Shown: positions 1-7,738, counted from the stretch's first letter. The stretch: 64,000 bases of DNA from Parasulfuritortus sp036391875 (GCA_036391875.1 DASVZA010000036.1:1-64000); one strand, 5' to 3'. Notes: generated from the sequence alone by a model not told the origin. Numbers and translations are program-made.

Positions 1-927
1 TGTAATGTTTTTAATACTGATTTTTCTAGTCTTACTTGTGATTAAATTTTTCAAAGGACCAGATTTTGATTTTTCACCTCCCCAAACTGATTCCTCCATT
101 AGAAAATATTTAGTATGGATAGTTTCGGCATTAAAACTAAATAAACTATCAAGATCATCAATAACACTTGAATGATATGGACAGATAGCTCTCATAGTTT
201 CAGAAATTGTAGTTTTTCCAGCACCTTGATTTCCTCTGAAAGCCAATGCTGTTTCTGTTAATTTTTCGGGAAACCTTACGGAATAAGCTAATAGTTTAAC
301 AATGTAATCTTTTTCCTCCTGAGTTCCTTTGATTATTTTATTGATATGATCTATAAAAGGCTGATAATTGCCTTTAATTGGCTTTACAAAACCCCTCCAA
401 TAATTAAATACATCACTTGAATTAGAATTAGATGGATCAAAAGTTGTTGTGCCAAATCTTTTTCTCATTTGTTCATTTTGAATCCACTCTTTTGAAAAGT
501 ATTTGGTTATTACCTTTTTTCCATCTATTACATCAAATTTGTCTTGTGAGTGAAAAATATTAAAGTCATTAACACTTGAAAACTCATATCTCAACAACTC
601 GTTGTCATTAAATTCTTTAACAACTACTGGTTTTCCATTCATATTTACAAACTTATATTTTGAATATTCTTTTAAATATCTAGTAAATTTGTCTTGTTCT
701 GATTGATTGGCAAAATCATAGCCAAAATCTAAATATATAGATGTGTCAATGAGTTTAACTGAATCATCAGGATGTTCTTTGCTGTAATTTTCTAATATTT
801 TATTTATTTCTAATACATTATCTTTGGTAATATCTGTTAAATCACCAAAGGTAATATACTTATTTACTATTGAATCAATAGTAGCTATTGACTTTTTAAT
901 TGGTTGTGATATTATTGTTTCAGACAT
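1..927 (-). CDS. D5-like primase-helicase (partial, C-terminus beyond window)
   Basis: The frame is open from an ATG at 927 to the window edge, giving 309 codons without a stop. AAGGAG lies about 8 bases before the ATG. Residues 232-239 read GNQGAGKT, a Walker A motif, followed by FLMEES at about 275-280 as a likely Walker B. A FNYWRGF motif at 174-180 comes before it, as in phage and plasmid DUF5906/D5-type helicases that unwind DNA at replication origins. No N-terminal primase domain is seen, so this is probably the helicase part. It lies 57 bases downstream of the ribbon-helix-helix gene and is probably transcribed with it. The specific family is inferred from motifs only. Confidence 0.75.
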   Translation of the reverse strand, partial: MSETIISQPIKKSIATIDSIVNKYITFGDLTDITKDNVLEINKILENYSKEHPDDSVKLIDTSIYLDFGYDFANQSEQDKFTRYLKEYSKYKFVNMNGKPVVVKEFNDNELLRYEFSSVNDFNIFHSQDKFDVIDGKKVITKYFSKEWIQNEQMRKRFGTTTFDPSNSNSSDVFNYWRGFVKPIKGNYQPFIDHINKIIKGTQEEKDYIVKLLAYSVRFPEKLTETALAFRGNQGAGKTTISETMRAICPYHSSVIDDLDSLFSFNAETIHTKYFLMEESVWGGEKSKSGPLKNLITSKTRKISIKNIT

Positions 928-984
928 AGCAAATCTCCTTTTTTATTTTTGTTGTGTTTTTTCATTAATTACTGCTCCTTTTAG

Positions 985-1203
985 TTATATTTGTGAATCC
1001 TTACTTTCTATTTTGTTTGTAAAGCACTTACGGCTAATAAGTGCTTTTTCTTTTGTTTTATACCCTCTTATTTGTTCGTTAATAAATTGTCTTAAAACAA
1101 ATGACCAATTAACCCCATATTGCTCTCTTATTTGTTCTAAGTCTGAAAAGCATTGTTCATCTACTCTGAATATTACTTGTTTTTCTCTTGTTCTTTTTGC
1201 CAT
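985..1203 (-). CDS. Ribbon-helix-helix DNA-binding protein, 72 aa
   Basis: The N-terminus (MAKRTREKQVIFRVDEQCF) has the short basic beta strand with alternating residues typical of Arc/CopG/MetJ-type ribbon-helix-helix repressors. Two predicted helices follow, about residues 18-30 and 33-46. The C-terminal 25 residues are basic and polar. AGGAG stands 8 bases before the ATG. It is the first gene of the replication module and its promoter shares a palindromic -35 region with a divergent promoter. An autorepressor or copy-control role is likely but is inferred from position. Confidence 0.7.
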   Translation of the reverse strand: MAKRTREKQVIFRVDEQCFSDLEQIREQYGVNWSFVLRQFINEQIRGYKTKEKALISRKCFTNKIESKDSQI

Positions 1204-1240
1204 CTTTAAACTCCTGTTGTTTATAGTTGTTTATACATTA

Positions 1241-1337
1241 TATTTAATCATAAATAACTTAATTGTCAATAGTTTTAATCAATATTTATGAAATATTTAT
1301 AAGCTATCGTTGACAATTGATTTTAATTTGATATAAG
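1241..1337. promoter_or_regulatory. Divergent promoter pair with palindromic -35 boxes
   Basis: AATTGTCAA at 1261-1269 and TTGACAATT at 1310-1318 form a perfect 9-bp inverted repeat, and each arm holds a TTGACA -35 hexamer reading outward. To the right, TATAAG at 1332-1337 lies 16 bases after TTGACA. To the left, on the minus strand, TAAATA at 1246-1241 lies 17 bases after TTGACA and serves the ribbon-helix-helix gene. The symmetric arms are plausible operators for that regulator. Confidence 0.55.
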
Positions 1338-1343
1338 TAAATA

Positions 1344-1406
1344 GCTGTTTCATATTCTTATCATTATTATTAGTATTAAGCCATCCTTTGCAGGGTGGCT
1401 TTTTTT
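1344..1406 (+). ncRNA. Putative ~60-nt small RNA
   Basis: A good plus-strand promoter at 1310-1337 is followed within about 40 bases by a strong terminator at 1378-1406, with no open frame between. The expected product is a transcript of about 60 nt. It could be a regulatory RNA such as an antisense or copy-control RNA, or simply aborted leader transcription. No RNA family was recognised. The remaining bases up to 1511 hold nothing recognised. Confidence 0.3.
1378..1406 (+). terminator. Rho-independent terminator
   Basis: AAGCCATCC at 1378-1386 pairs with GGGTGGCTT at 1393-1401 (one G-T pair) around a 6-base loop. It is followed by a run of T to 1406. It acts on plus-strand transcription only; the reverse side lacks a T run. 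Confidence 0.8.
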
Positions 1407-1511
1407 ATCATTAAATTATTAATAGCCGTAGGCTAAAGATGGCACGGCTTGACCGTTGCCTTTCGGAACATTTAAAAGACTGTATTAAACTTATAACTTA
1501 AAAAAACGGTA

Positions 1512-1539
1512 TTGACATTTGCCAAAAACCCGCTAGAAT
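1512..1539 (+). promoter_or_regulatory. Sigma-70 promoter of the small membrane protein gene
   Basis: TTGACA at 1512-1517 and TAGAAT at 1534-1539 are separated by 16 bases. The next feature is AAAGGAG at 1553-1559, 10 bases before the ATG at 1570, giving a short leader. Confidence 0.65.
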
Positions 1540-1569
1540 CATTGTATCAGTTAAAGGAGTATTATTTAA

Positions 1570-1752
1570 ATGAACAACAATGAAATGAATAATTATGGTG
1601 GTGCAATGGGTGGTATTGGTGCCGTTGTAGCATTAGTAGTTATGGGATTTGTTAGTTTGTTTATGAAAGGTTTTTTCTTTGTTGTTACCAAAATTTTTGA
1701 GTTGTATTTTAAGAAAAAAACTGAAAAGTTAAATCAATCCAATAATTTATAG
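1570..1752 (+). CDS. Small membrane protein of the element, 60 aa
   Basis: The gene has its own promoter, a strong ribosome binding site (AAAGGAG) and a terminator 28 bases after the stop, so it is a self-contained unit. The protein has a polar Asn-rich start, a Gly-rich turn and one or two hydrophobic segments from about residue 13 to 46, then a basic tail. That suggests an inner-membrane protein with a cytoplasmic C-terminus. No family is recognised. Superinfection exclusion, holin-like or toxin-like roles are all possible, and the sequence decides none of them. Confidence 0.65.
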   Translation: MNNNEMNNYGGAMGGIGAVVALVVMGFVSLFMKGFFFVVTKIFELYFKKKTEKLNQSNNL

Positions 1753-1772
1753 TCTCCTCGTTATAATAAGCA

Positions 1773-1808
1773 CAAAAAAAAAGCCACTTTTCAGTGGCTT
1801 TCTTTATT
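1773..1808. terminator. Bidirectional rho-independent terminator
   Basis: AAAGCCACT at 1780-1788 and AGTGGCTTT at 1793-1801 form a perfect 9-bp stem with a 4-base loop. An A run lies to its left and a T-rich run to its right. It can end both the 1570-1752 gene on the plus strand and the 1822-2346 gene on the minus strand. Confidence 0.85.
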
Positions 1809-1821
1809 GGTGCTGTTTGAA

Positions 1822-2346
1822 TCAGTCACCATTCCAAATCGGGTTGCCCTTGGCACGGTAGCCATTGTAGAAATCCACAACGATGTGTTTCAAGTCGGGA
1901 TTAGCAAGGTAGGCTTTACCTGCCTCGGTCAAGCAAGACTTGAACTTATCAATGGTCTTGCAAACCTCTTGGGCTTGCTTTGCATCAGCAAGGATAGTTT
2001 TACCCTCAAAGTAGTAAAAGTCGCTTTCAACCATTTCGGTATCGCTACCTTTCTTTTTCTTTTGAACTTTGGCAGAAACCAAGTAAATCGGCTTGGTGTC
2101 TTGAATATCCTTGAACTTGAGCTTACGGTTCTCAATCAAGGTTTTCAGCACATCAGCACCACTGAGTTTGTATTTATTGACGACTGCAAGCAAGCTATCA
2201 AAAGCCTCTTGCTTGCTCGCTTGAATTTTATCTTGTTTGGCTTTCAAAAAAGCCTCTTGCCTTTCCTTTTCGGCTTTTTCCCAAGCCTCCATCTCGTCCA
2301 AAGACATTTCAGAAAAGTTCAGTTCTTGATTCGGGTTCTTTGCCAT
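1822..2346 (-). CDS. Coiled-coil protein of unknown function, 174 aa
   Basis: The protein starts with a charged, Glu- and Lys-rich helix (about residues 10-60) that should form a coiled coil. A mixed alpha/beta part follows, and the C-terminus ends in Gly-Asn-Pro-Ile-Trp-Asn-Gly-Asp. The architecture recalls H-NS-like or accessory DNA-binding proteins (N-terminal coiled coil, short C-terminal module with a conserved Trp), but the diagnostic H-NS C-terminal motif is absent. GGAGAG precedes the ATG. It lies 83 bases downstream of the integrase gene on the same strand. Codon use is less AT-biased than in the replication genes. Confidence 0.6.
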   Translation of the reverse strand: MAKNPNQELNFSEMSLDEMEAWEKAEKERQEAFLKAKQDKIQASKQEAFDSLLAVVNKYKLSGADVLKTLIENRKLKFKDIQDTKPIYLVSAKVQKKKKGSDTEMVESDFYYFEGKTILADAKQAQEVCKTIDKFKSCLTEAGKAYLANPDLKHIVVDFYNGYRAKGNPIWNGD

Positions 2347-2429
2347 TTCTACTCTCCGTGGTGGTTGTTCTCAACACATTGTTGATGTATGTAGAATAGA
2401 ACTTTAACTAAAAGGAGTCCAGCTTTTTT

Positions 2430-3824
2430 TCATTCATCAGTTAAAGAAAGCAACAAATTTAATAACTGTTGTTGTTCTGCATCACTTAACAAACCCTGCT
2501 CTTTCTTTTGTTTTAACTCTTTGATTCTGTCAAAAGTTTTGATTTCATCGGTAACAGGATTAACATAATGTTGATGTGAAATCCTAGCAGTATGACCAAT
2601 CTGATTGAAAATATCCTTTGAATCTTTTTGCCCGTGATACTCTTTAAATTTGCTAAATGATGAAATGCCAAGCAACTTTCCTATTAATGACATTTCTGAA
2701 TCTGAGCCATTTGTTAAGCTAACCTTTTCAGATATGTAAGTTCGTCGCAAATCGTGAAAGTGTAGATGTTTTAGTTCATCATCCCCATTCATTAACTTAC
2801 TAAACTGCTTGCCAAATCCCACAGCAGAATAGGTAAAATACCTATCATCACTTGCTTTATCAGCAGGTTTCAAATTTTGGATGAACTCCTGGGCTACGGA
2901 ATCCAAATAAATAGTTCTTGGTTTTCCTGACTTGGTATGTTTCAAGTGGATTGTTCGGAAATCCTTTGAAATATCAGTAGTTTTCAGATAAACAATTTCA
3001 GATCGTCGCATACCCGTAAGGATTGAAAGCCTTGTTATTTGGGCAAGCTGTGGATTGCTATAATTATCAATCACTTGATAAAACTTATCTTGCAAATCCC
3101 TTGACAATGTTGTGTTTCTGATATTAAGCGAGTTCTTGAGTAAATCCTTATCAATATACCTAACAGGATTGTCTAAATCCCTAATGCTCGGCTCATCGGT
3201 CATATACTCTAATTTACGAAATACATTACTAATCATCGTAAGTTCACGAGTAACAGAAACAGGCTTTATTACCTTGAGCCTTTCCTGAATATAATTGTTA
3301 AGGTCAATCTTGGTTATTTCCCTAATGTCAAACTCTGAAAAGAAACGATAGACAATTTCTTGTTCATCAGGAATAGCTAACTCTTGCCTTTCAGCATAAG
3401 TAATGTTTCGCCAAGGAATTGATGTATTAAGAATAGTTTTGATAAATGATCGTTTAGAACTTATCTTTCTTTTGATAAGTTCAGGTCTGTCAGATTTATC
3501 TATTTCGTTATTTCCGTTTTGTAATACATAGTTTAGTAAATAGGATTCAGCAAAGTAACCAAAGGTATAATTCTTTTCATTCTCGGCTTTTAAATTGAGT
3601 TTATTTGCTATTCTTTCTTGTTCTGAAATTGAGTAAATTAACTCTTGACCTTTCTCTAACTTTGACAATTGTAAAAAAGCCAAAGCCTCTTTCAGTTCGT
3701 CAAAGTAGTTGTTTCGCTTGCCTGTAAAGGCTTTACGAGTAATGCGAACACGGTATTTGGTTGTAGTGCTACCATCTTTATTGGACCACTTGACGAGTTG
3801 GATTCCACGCGGTAGGACAGCCAT
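2430..3824 (-). CDS. int: Tyrosine recombinase / integrase, 464 aa
   Basis: This enzyme catalyses site-specific integration and excision of the element. The full catalytic set is visible: Arg273 in TGMRRSE, Lys298 in HTKSGK, His357 and Arg360 in HDLRRT, His411 in IGHT, and the nucleophile Tyr420 in HQHY. Residues 80-210 form the core-binding SAM-like domain and the first 60 residues an arm-binding-type domain. Length matches large phage integrases. The gene is transcribed away from the attachment site, and its ATG has GGGAG about 9 bases upstream. It lies about 180 bases from the msrA junction, the usual layout of integrase next to att. Confidence 0.95.
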   Translation of the reverse strand: MAVLPRGIQLVKWSNKDGSTTTKYRVRITRKAFTGKRNNYFDELKEALAFLQLSKLEKGQELIYSISEQERIANKLNLKAENEKNYTFGYFAESYLLNYVLQNGNNEIDKSDRPELIKRKISSKRSFIKTILNTSIPWRNITYAERQELAIPDEQEIVYRFFSEFDIREITKIDLNNYIQERLKVIKPVSVTRELTMISNVFRKLEYMTDEPSIRDLDNPVRYIDKDLLKNSLNIRNTTLSRDLQDKFYQVIDNYSNPQLAQITRLSILTGMRRSEIVYLKTTDISKDFRTIHLKHTKSGKPRTIYLDSVAQEFIQNLKPADKASDDRYFTYSAVGFGKQFSKLMNGDDELKHLHFHDLRRTYISEKVSLTNGSDSEMSLIGKLLGISSFSKFKEYHGQKDSKDIFNQIGHTARISHQHYVNPVTDEIKTFDRIKELKQKKEQGLLSDAEQQQLLNLLLSLTDE

Positions 3825-3840
3825 AATTTAGCTCCCATTT

Positions 3841-3912
3841 TTGGGTGAATTGTTGGGTGAATTTTAACCCAAATCACCTAAAAAGTGCTAAATATTTAAG
3901 CATTTCACCCAA
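3841..3912. repeat. Putative integrase arm-type sites
   Basis: TTGGGTGAAT occurs at 3841-3850 and 3853-3862 as a direct repeat with a 12-base period. The inverted copy TTCACCCAA is at 3904-3912, and a weaker variant (AACCCAAATCACC) lies between, at 3866-3878. They lie between the integrase start and the msrA junction, where arm sites of tyrosine integrases or excisionase operators are found. Function is inferred from position. Confidence 0.5.
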
Positions 3913-3923
3913 AGGATTTTCTG

Positions 3924-4502
3924 ATGGAAAATGAACATAACACCTTGAATTTTCAAGGGAAAGGAGAAAGCCACTTTGCTATTGCTACACTAGCAGGTGG
4001 CTGTTAGGGTTTCTGGTGCCTGGAAGCCGCCTTCCTGCAGCTGAATGGGATCGAATCCGTGGTTTCGGGCTACATCGGCGGGCAAAACGATCAGCCCACC
4101 TACGAACAGGTCTGCACCGGCCGCACTGGTCACGCCGAAGCCGTGCAGATCCGTTTCGATCCTGCCGTGATCGGCTACGCCGACCTGCTCGCCGTCTTCT
4201 TCGCCATCCACGACCCGACCACCCTCGACCGCCAGGGCAACGATGTCGGCACGCAATACCGATCCGCCATCTTTTGGCATACGGTGGAGCAGAAGGCGAC
4301 GGCCGAGGCCGTGATCGCCGAACTGGCCGGTGCCTACGCCAATCCCATCGTCACCGAGATCGCCGAGGCGGCCACCTTCTGGCCGGCCGAGGCCTACCAC
4401 CAGGACTACTTCGCCCACCATCCGAACCAGCCCTATTGCCAGTTCGTGGTCGCACCCAAGGTGGTCAAGGTGAGGGCAAAGTTCGCCGAGCGGCTGAAAT
4501 AG
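3924..4502 (+). pseudogene. msrA: msrA, peptide methionine (S)-S-oxide reductase, interrupted at the integration junction
   Basis: MsrA reduces methionine-S-sulfoxide in proteins through a cysteine in the GCFWC motif. The chromosomal part from 4008 reads GFWCLEAAF and then a full MsrA body, including SGYIGG, TGHAEAVQ, GTQYRS and AEAYHQDY, to the stop at 4500-4502. Upstream, an ATG at 3924 with AAAGGA 7 bases before it opens a frame of 27 codons ending ATLAGGC. In intact MsrA that segment runs straight into FWC. Here TAG (4005-4007) and GGT are inserted between Cys and Phe. The 5' segment is AT-rich and so belongs to the element. As written the product stops after 27 residues, so the gene should be inactive unless TAG is suppressed. 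Confidence 0.85.
3969..4002. other. Hairpin at the element-msrA junction (attachment-site region)
   Basis: AGCCAC (3969-3974) pairs with GTGGCT (3997-4002), and TGCTA (3977-3981) pairs with TAGCA (3991-3995). Together they form an interrupted stem around a 9-base loop that ends exactly at the msrA junction. It may be part of the attachment site. The same bases also encode the MsrA-like residues ATLAGG in frame. Confidence 0.4.
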
Positions 4503-4508
4503 CCGGCT

Positions 4509-5126
4509 TCAGCCGGCCCGGACGCAGTAGCAGTAGATGAATTCCTGGGTCTTGCCGGCCGGCGTGTGATGCTGTTCGGTCCGGTGGCCGAGCAGGCCGA
4601 AGGCCGGCCCGAATTCGCCGTGCAGCGCCTCGGGGGCATAGCGGCAGACGTCCAGATTGGAACACTGCAGCGGCCCGTTGGGGCCGAAGGTGGCGACGAT
4701 GACGACGCCGCCCGGCCGCACCGCGCGCAGCACCTGTCCGACATAGCGCCGCCGGTCCTCCTCCTCGGTCAGGAAGTGGAACACGGCCCGGTCGTGCCAG
4801 ACGTCGAAGCTGGCTTCCGGCAGGTCGACCGTGGTCACGTCGCCCACCCTCCAGTCGATGTCCTCGCCTCGCGTCGCCAGGCGGTTGCGGGCGACGGCCA
4901 GGGCCGATGCCGCGATGTCGAGCACGGTGAGATGCCGATAACCCGCGTCGAGCAGGTCGTCGGCCAGCATCGAGGCGCCGGCGCCGACGTCGATGATCCG
5001 GGCCGCGCGGTCCGGGTACAGTTTTTCGATCAGGGACAACGAGGTCTCGGCGTGCGGCTGGTACCAGCTCACCTGGTCGACCGGCTTGCTGCTGTAGACC
5101 GTTTCCCAATGTTTGGCGTGCTTCAT
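4509..5126 (-). CDS. Class I SAM-dependent methyltransferase, 205 aa
   Basis: Residues 43-53 (IIDVGAGASML) are the glycine-rich SAM-binding motif I. An acidic end of strand 2 follows in LTVLDIA, and motif II/III lies around FDVWHDRAVFHFL. The N-terminus HWETVYSSKPVDQVSWYQ is typical of small cytosolic methyltransferases of the trans-aconitate/thiopurine-like group. The substrate cannot be told from sequence. It is the last gene of a minus-strand run that starts at glgC and converges on the msrA remnant with a 6-base gap. Confidence 0.8.
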   Translation of the reverse strand: MKHAKHWETVYSSKPVDQVSWYQPHAETSLSLIEKLYPDRAARIIDVGAGASMLADDLLDAGYRHLTVLDIAASALAVARNRLATRGEDIDWRVGDVTTVDLPEASFDVWHDRAVFHFLTEEEDRRRYVGQVLRAVRPGGVVIVATFGPNGPLQCSNLDVCRYAPEALHGEFGPAFGLLGHRTEQHHTPAGKTQEFIYCYCVRAG

Positions 5127-5152
5127 GCGTTTCCTCCGTCAGGCTCGCGGGA

Positions 5153-5506
5153 TCAATAGCCGAACTCGCCGAGCCATTCGCCCTTTCGGAAATCGATGCT
5201 CAGCCAGCGCGGGATGTAGGGCCGCGGATCGGCGATATGAAAATCCTCCGAAGGCGCGCTGCCTTCCACCGAGGAGACCGAACAGGCCCGGGTCATCACC
5301 GGCCGGAAGCGCACGGACAGGCGGTCGGAAACGGGCGTGGCCGCCTCCGTGCCGACGTGGTCGCGGAACCGCACTCGCTTGCGGATCAGACAGGAAAACA
5401 GCAACTCCATTTCGGCCAGCAGCGGCGTCTGCCGGCCGGCCAGCGCGCGCTGCGCCGAGTCGCTGAGACGGACATGCACTTCCTTGTCGTTCAAGGTGAT
5501 GTTCAT
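5153..5506 (-). CDS. Conserved hypothetical protein, 117 aa
   Basis: The start at 5506 is chosen because AAAGGATG lies just upstream; a longer frame continues upstream but is an antisense shadow of the neighbouring gene. The N-terminal half is alpha/beta (MNITLNDKEVHVRLSDSAQ) and the middle contains a helix with ELLFSCLIRKRVRF. The C-terminus is rich in Trp, Pro and Arg (RPYIPRWLSIDFRKGEWLGE). No signal peptide or membrane segment. Family and function are not recognised. It sits between the methyltransferase and the DNase I-like gene on the same strand. Confidence 0.65.
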   Translation of the reverse strand: MNITLNDKEVHVRLSDSAQRALAGRQTPLLAEMELLFSCLIRKRVRFRDHVGTEAATPVSDRLSVRFRPVMTRACSVSSVEGSAPSEDFHIADPRPYIPRWLSIDFRKGEWLGEFGY

Positions 5507-5559
5507 CGCGCCATCCTTTTTTGTTGTGGGGGACAAGTCTCCTCGCCCGCCAGCATACA

Positions 5560-6411
5560 TCAGGACAGTTCGATCATGACAGGCTGGTGGTCGGAAGCGG
5601 CCGTTTCGGCGTTGACGCGGAGTTCGCGCAGGCGGGGCGCGAGGTCCTCGGTCAGGAAGACGAAGTCGTAGCAGGACGGCCGGTCCAGCCAGTCGACCTT
5701 GTGGATGCCGGCGGTCGGTGGATGCGGCCGGCCGGGATGCAGTACCTCCCAGGCATCGGCGAATGCCGGCGTGCCGTCGCCGAACGGCGCCAGCAGTCGG
5801 GCACGGGCGGGCGCTTCGGCGGGGAAGTTCATGTCGCCGCACAGGATGGCCGATGCCGGCCGGGGCCAGACCTCGAACGGGCCACCGGCTTCGCCTTCGC
5901 CCGGCCGCGGCCGGCGGCCATGGGCGCTGGCGTCGGCATGGATGCGGCGGATGGCGTCGATCTGCGCTTCGCGCACCGGCTCGGAATAGTATTCGAGATG
6001 GCTGGTCATCACCCGCAGCGGGCCGGAACCGGCTTCGACCACCGCTTCCAGCAGCACCCGCTGCATGCTGGGCACGGCCGGGTCGCTCGGCCAGGGCAGC
6101 AGATGGCGGAAGACCTGCTGGACCGGCAGGCGGCTGAACAGCGCGTTGCCGAACAGGCGCCGGCCGCCCTTGCCGTCGGGCAGGTCGGTGGCGATGCCGT
6201 AGATCGGGGTGTAGCCGGGCAGGCCGGCCGACAGCATGGCCATCTCGTCCTCGCCATTGCTGCCCGGCAGACCGGGGAAGTTGACCACCACCTCCTGCAG
6301 GGCGATGACGTCGAACTCGCCCATGGCCCGGATCTCGGCCAGGATGCGGGCCAGATCGACCCGGCCGTCCATGCCGCGGCCCCATTGGATGTTCCAGGTC
6401 AGCAGTCTCAT
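5560..6411 (-). CDS. Endonuclease/exonuclease/phosphatase family protein, 283 aa
   Basis: The protein opens with MRLLTWNIQWGRG, the first conserved strand of the DNase I-like fold with the metal-site Asn. LQEVV (metal-binding Glu), CGDMNF (Asp and Asn) and the closing SDHQPVMI (catalytic Asp-His) follow. These are the hallmarks of metal-dependent phosphodiesterases of the EEP superfamily. Substrates in this family range from DNA and RNA to phospholipids and inositol phosphates, and none is indicated here. No signal peptide, so cytoplasmic. It lies 25 bases downstream of glgC on the same strand. Confidence 0.85.
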   Translation of the reverse strand: MRLLTWNIQWGRGMDGRVDLARILAEIRAMGEFDVIALQEVVVNFPGLPGSNGEDEMAMLSAGLPGYTPIYGIATDLPDGKGGRRLFGNALFSRLPVQQVFRHLLPWPSDPAVPSMQRVLLEAVVEAGSGPLRVMTSHLEYYSEPVREAQIDAIRRIHADASAHGRRPRPGEGEAGGPFEVWPRPASAILCGDMNFPAEAPARARLLAPFGDGTPAFADAWEVLHPGRPHPPTAGIHKVDWLDRPSCYDFVFLTEDLAPRLRELRVNAETAASDHQPVMIELS

Positions 6412-6436
6412 CCCATGGCGCCGGCCGCGGCCGCTC

Positions 6437-7738
6437 CTAACGGAAGTGGTGCATGTCCTGGCCGAGCATTTCCGGCGTCACCAGGGTCACGCCCTTGCTG
6501 GTGACGTAGAAACGCTTGCGGTCTTCTTCCGGGTCGAGACCGATCCGGGTGCCGTCGGGAATCTTGCAGCCCTTGTCGGCCACCACGTTCTTGAGCGTCA
6601 CGTTCTTGCCGATGCGCACGTCGGGCAGGACCACCGACTGCACCAGCGAACTACCTTCGCGGACGTGGACGTTGGAGAACAGCACCGAACGGCGCACCGT
6701 CGCGCCGCTGATGATGCAACCGCCCGAGACCATGGAATCGACCGCCATGCCGCGCCGGTCCTCCGAATCGAACACGAACTTGGCCGGCGGCAATTGTTCC
6801 TGGTAGGTCCAGATCGGCCATTCCCGGTCGTACAGGTTCAGGTCCGGCGTAATGCTGGCCAGGTCCAGGTTCGCCTCCCAATAGGCGTCGACCGTCCCGA
6901 CGTCGCGCCAGTAGGGCGGCTCGTTCTCGCCGTGCACGCAGCTGTCGGTGAAGCTGTGGGCGAACACCCGGTAGCCGGTCCGGATCAGGCGCGGGATGAT
7001 GTCCTTGCCGAAATCGTGCTCGGACTTGGAATCGTCGGCGTCGTGGATCAGCTGCTCGTACAGGAAGGCGGCGTTGAACACGTAGATGCCCATGGAACAC
7101 AGCGACATCCCGGGCTTGCCGGGCATCTCGGTCGGCACCGGGGGCTTTTCGGTGAAGGCGGTCACCCGGCTGTCGTCGTCCACGGTCATCACGCCGAAGG
7201 CGCCGGCCGCCTCTTCCAGCGGCACCTCGATGCAGGCCACCGTCATGTCGGCACCGGAGCGAACGTGACTGGCCAGCATCTCGCCGTAGTCCATCTTGTA
7301 GACGTGGTCGCCGGCCAGGATCAGGACATACTCTGGCTTGTAGACGCGCAGGATGTCCATGTTCTGGTAGATGGCGTCGGCCGTGCCGCGGTACCAGGCA
7401 TCGTCGTTCAGGCGCTGGGACGCAGGATGCAGTTCGACGAATTCGTTGAACTCGCCGGACAGGAAACCCCAGCCGCGCTGGACGTGCTTGATCAGGCTGT
7501 GCGCCTTGTACTGGGTCAGCACGCCGACCCGGCGGATGCCCGAATTGATGCAGTTGGAAAGCGGAAAATCGATGATGCGGAACTTGCCGCCGAACGGCAC
7601 GGCGGGCTTGGCCCGCCAGTTGGTCAGATCTTTCAGACGACTACCCCGCCCCCCGGCGAGAATGAGCGCAACAGTGTTCTTGGTCAGCAGACTTACGAAA
7701 CGCGGTTGGTCTTTTTGAAGCACGTAACTTCCCCTCAT
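6437..7738 (-). CDS. glgC: Glucose-1-phosphate adenylyltransferase
   Basis: GlgC makes ADP-glucose from ATP and glucose-1-phosphate, the committed step of bacterial glycogen synthesis. The nucleotide-binding signature is at residues 28-36 (LAGGRGSRL), followed by KPAVPFGGKFRIIDFPLSNC. GTADAIYQN and a C-terminal left-handed helix domain (RSVLFSNVHVREGSSL) complete the family layout at the usual length. The annotated ATG gives 433 residues. A GTG five codons further in (7721-7723) has AGGGG 7 bases upstream and may be the true start. The gene is divergent from glgB with 168 bases between, so the two probably share a regulatory region. Confidence 0.95.
   Translation of the reverse strand: MRGSYVLQKDQPRFVSLLTKNTVALILAGGRGSRLKDLTNWRAKPAVPFGGKFRIIDFPLSNCINSGIRRVGVLTQYKAHSLIKHVQRGWGFLSGEFNEFVELHPASQRLNDDAWYRGTADAIYQNMDILRVYKPEYVLILAGDHVYKMDYGEMLASHVRSGADMTVACIEVPLEEAAGAFGVMTVDDDSRVTAFTEKPPVPTEMPGKPGMSLCSMGIYVFNAAFLYEQLIHDADDSKSEHDFGKDIIPRLIRTGYRVFAHSFTDSCVHGENEPPYWRDVGTVDAYWEANLDLASITPDLNLYDREWPIWTYQEQLPPAKFVFDSEDRRGMAVDSMVSGGCIISGATVRRSVLFSNVHVREGSSLVQSVVLPDVRIGKNVTLKNVVADKGCKIPDGTRIGLDPEEDRKRFYVTSKGVTLVTPEMLGQDMHHFR

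Larger units (their letters stand above)
1..4005. mobile_element. AT-rich integrative element, right part only
   Basis: This stretch is clearly AT-rich, with many A and T runs, while everything after about 4,005 is GC-rich; the switch falls inside msrA. It carries a D5-like primase-helicase, a ribbon-helix-helix regulator, two small proteins of unknown role and a tyrosine integrase next to the junction. That gene set fits a phage satellite, prophage remnant or replicating integrative element. No capsid, terminase or conjugation gene is visible, but the other end lies outside the window. The right boundary is placed at the msrA coding sequence; the exact crossover point cannot be fixed without the other end. 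Confidence 0.85.

Noticed and set aside
4005..4007. TAG in msrA read as pyrrolysine
   Set aside because: No pylT/pylS genes are visible, the inserted TAG-GGT has no counterpart in MsrA proteins, and it lies exactly at the recombination junction, so a disruption is the simpler view.
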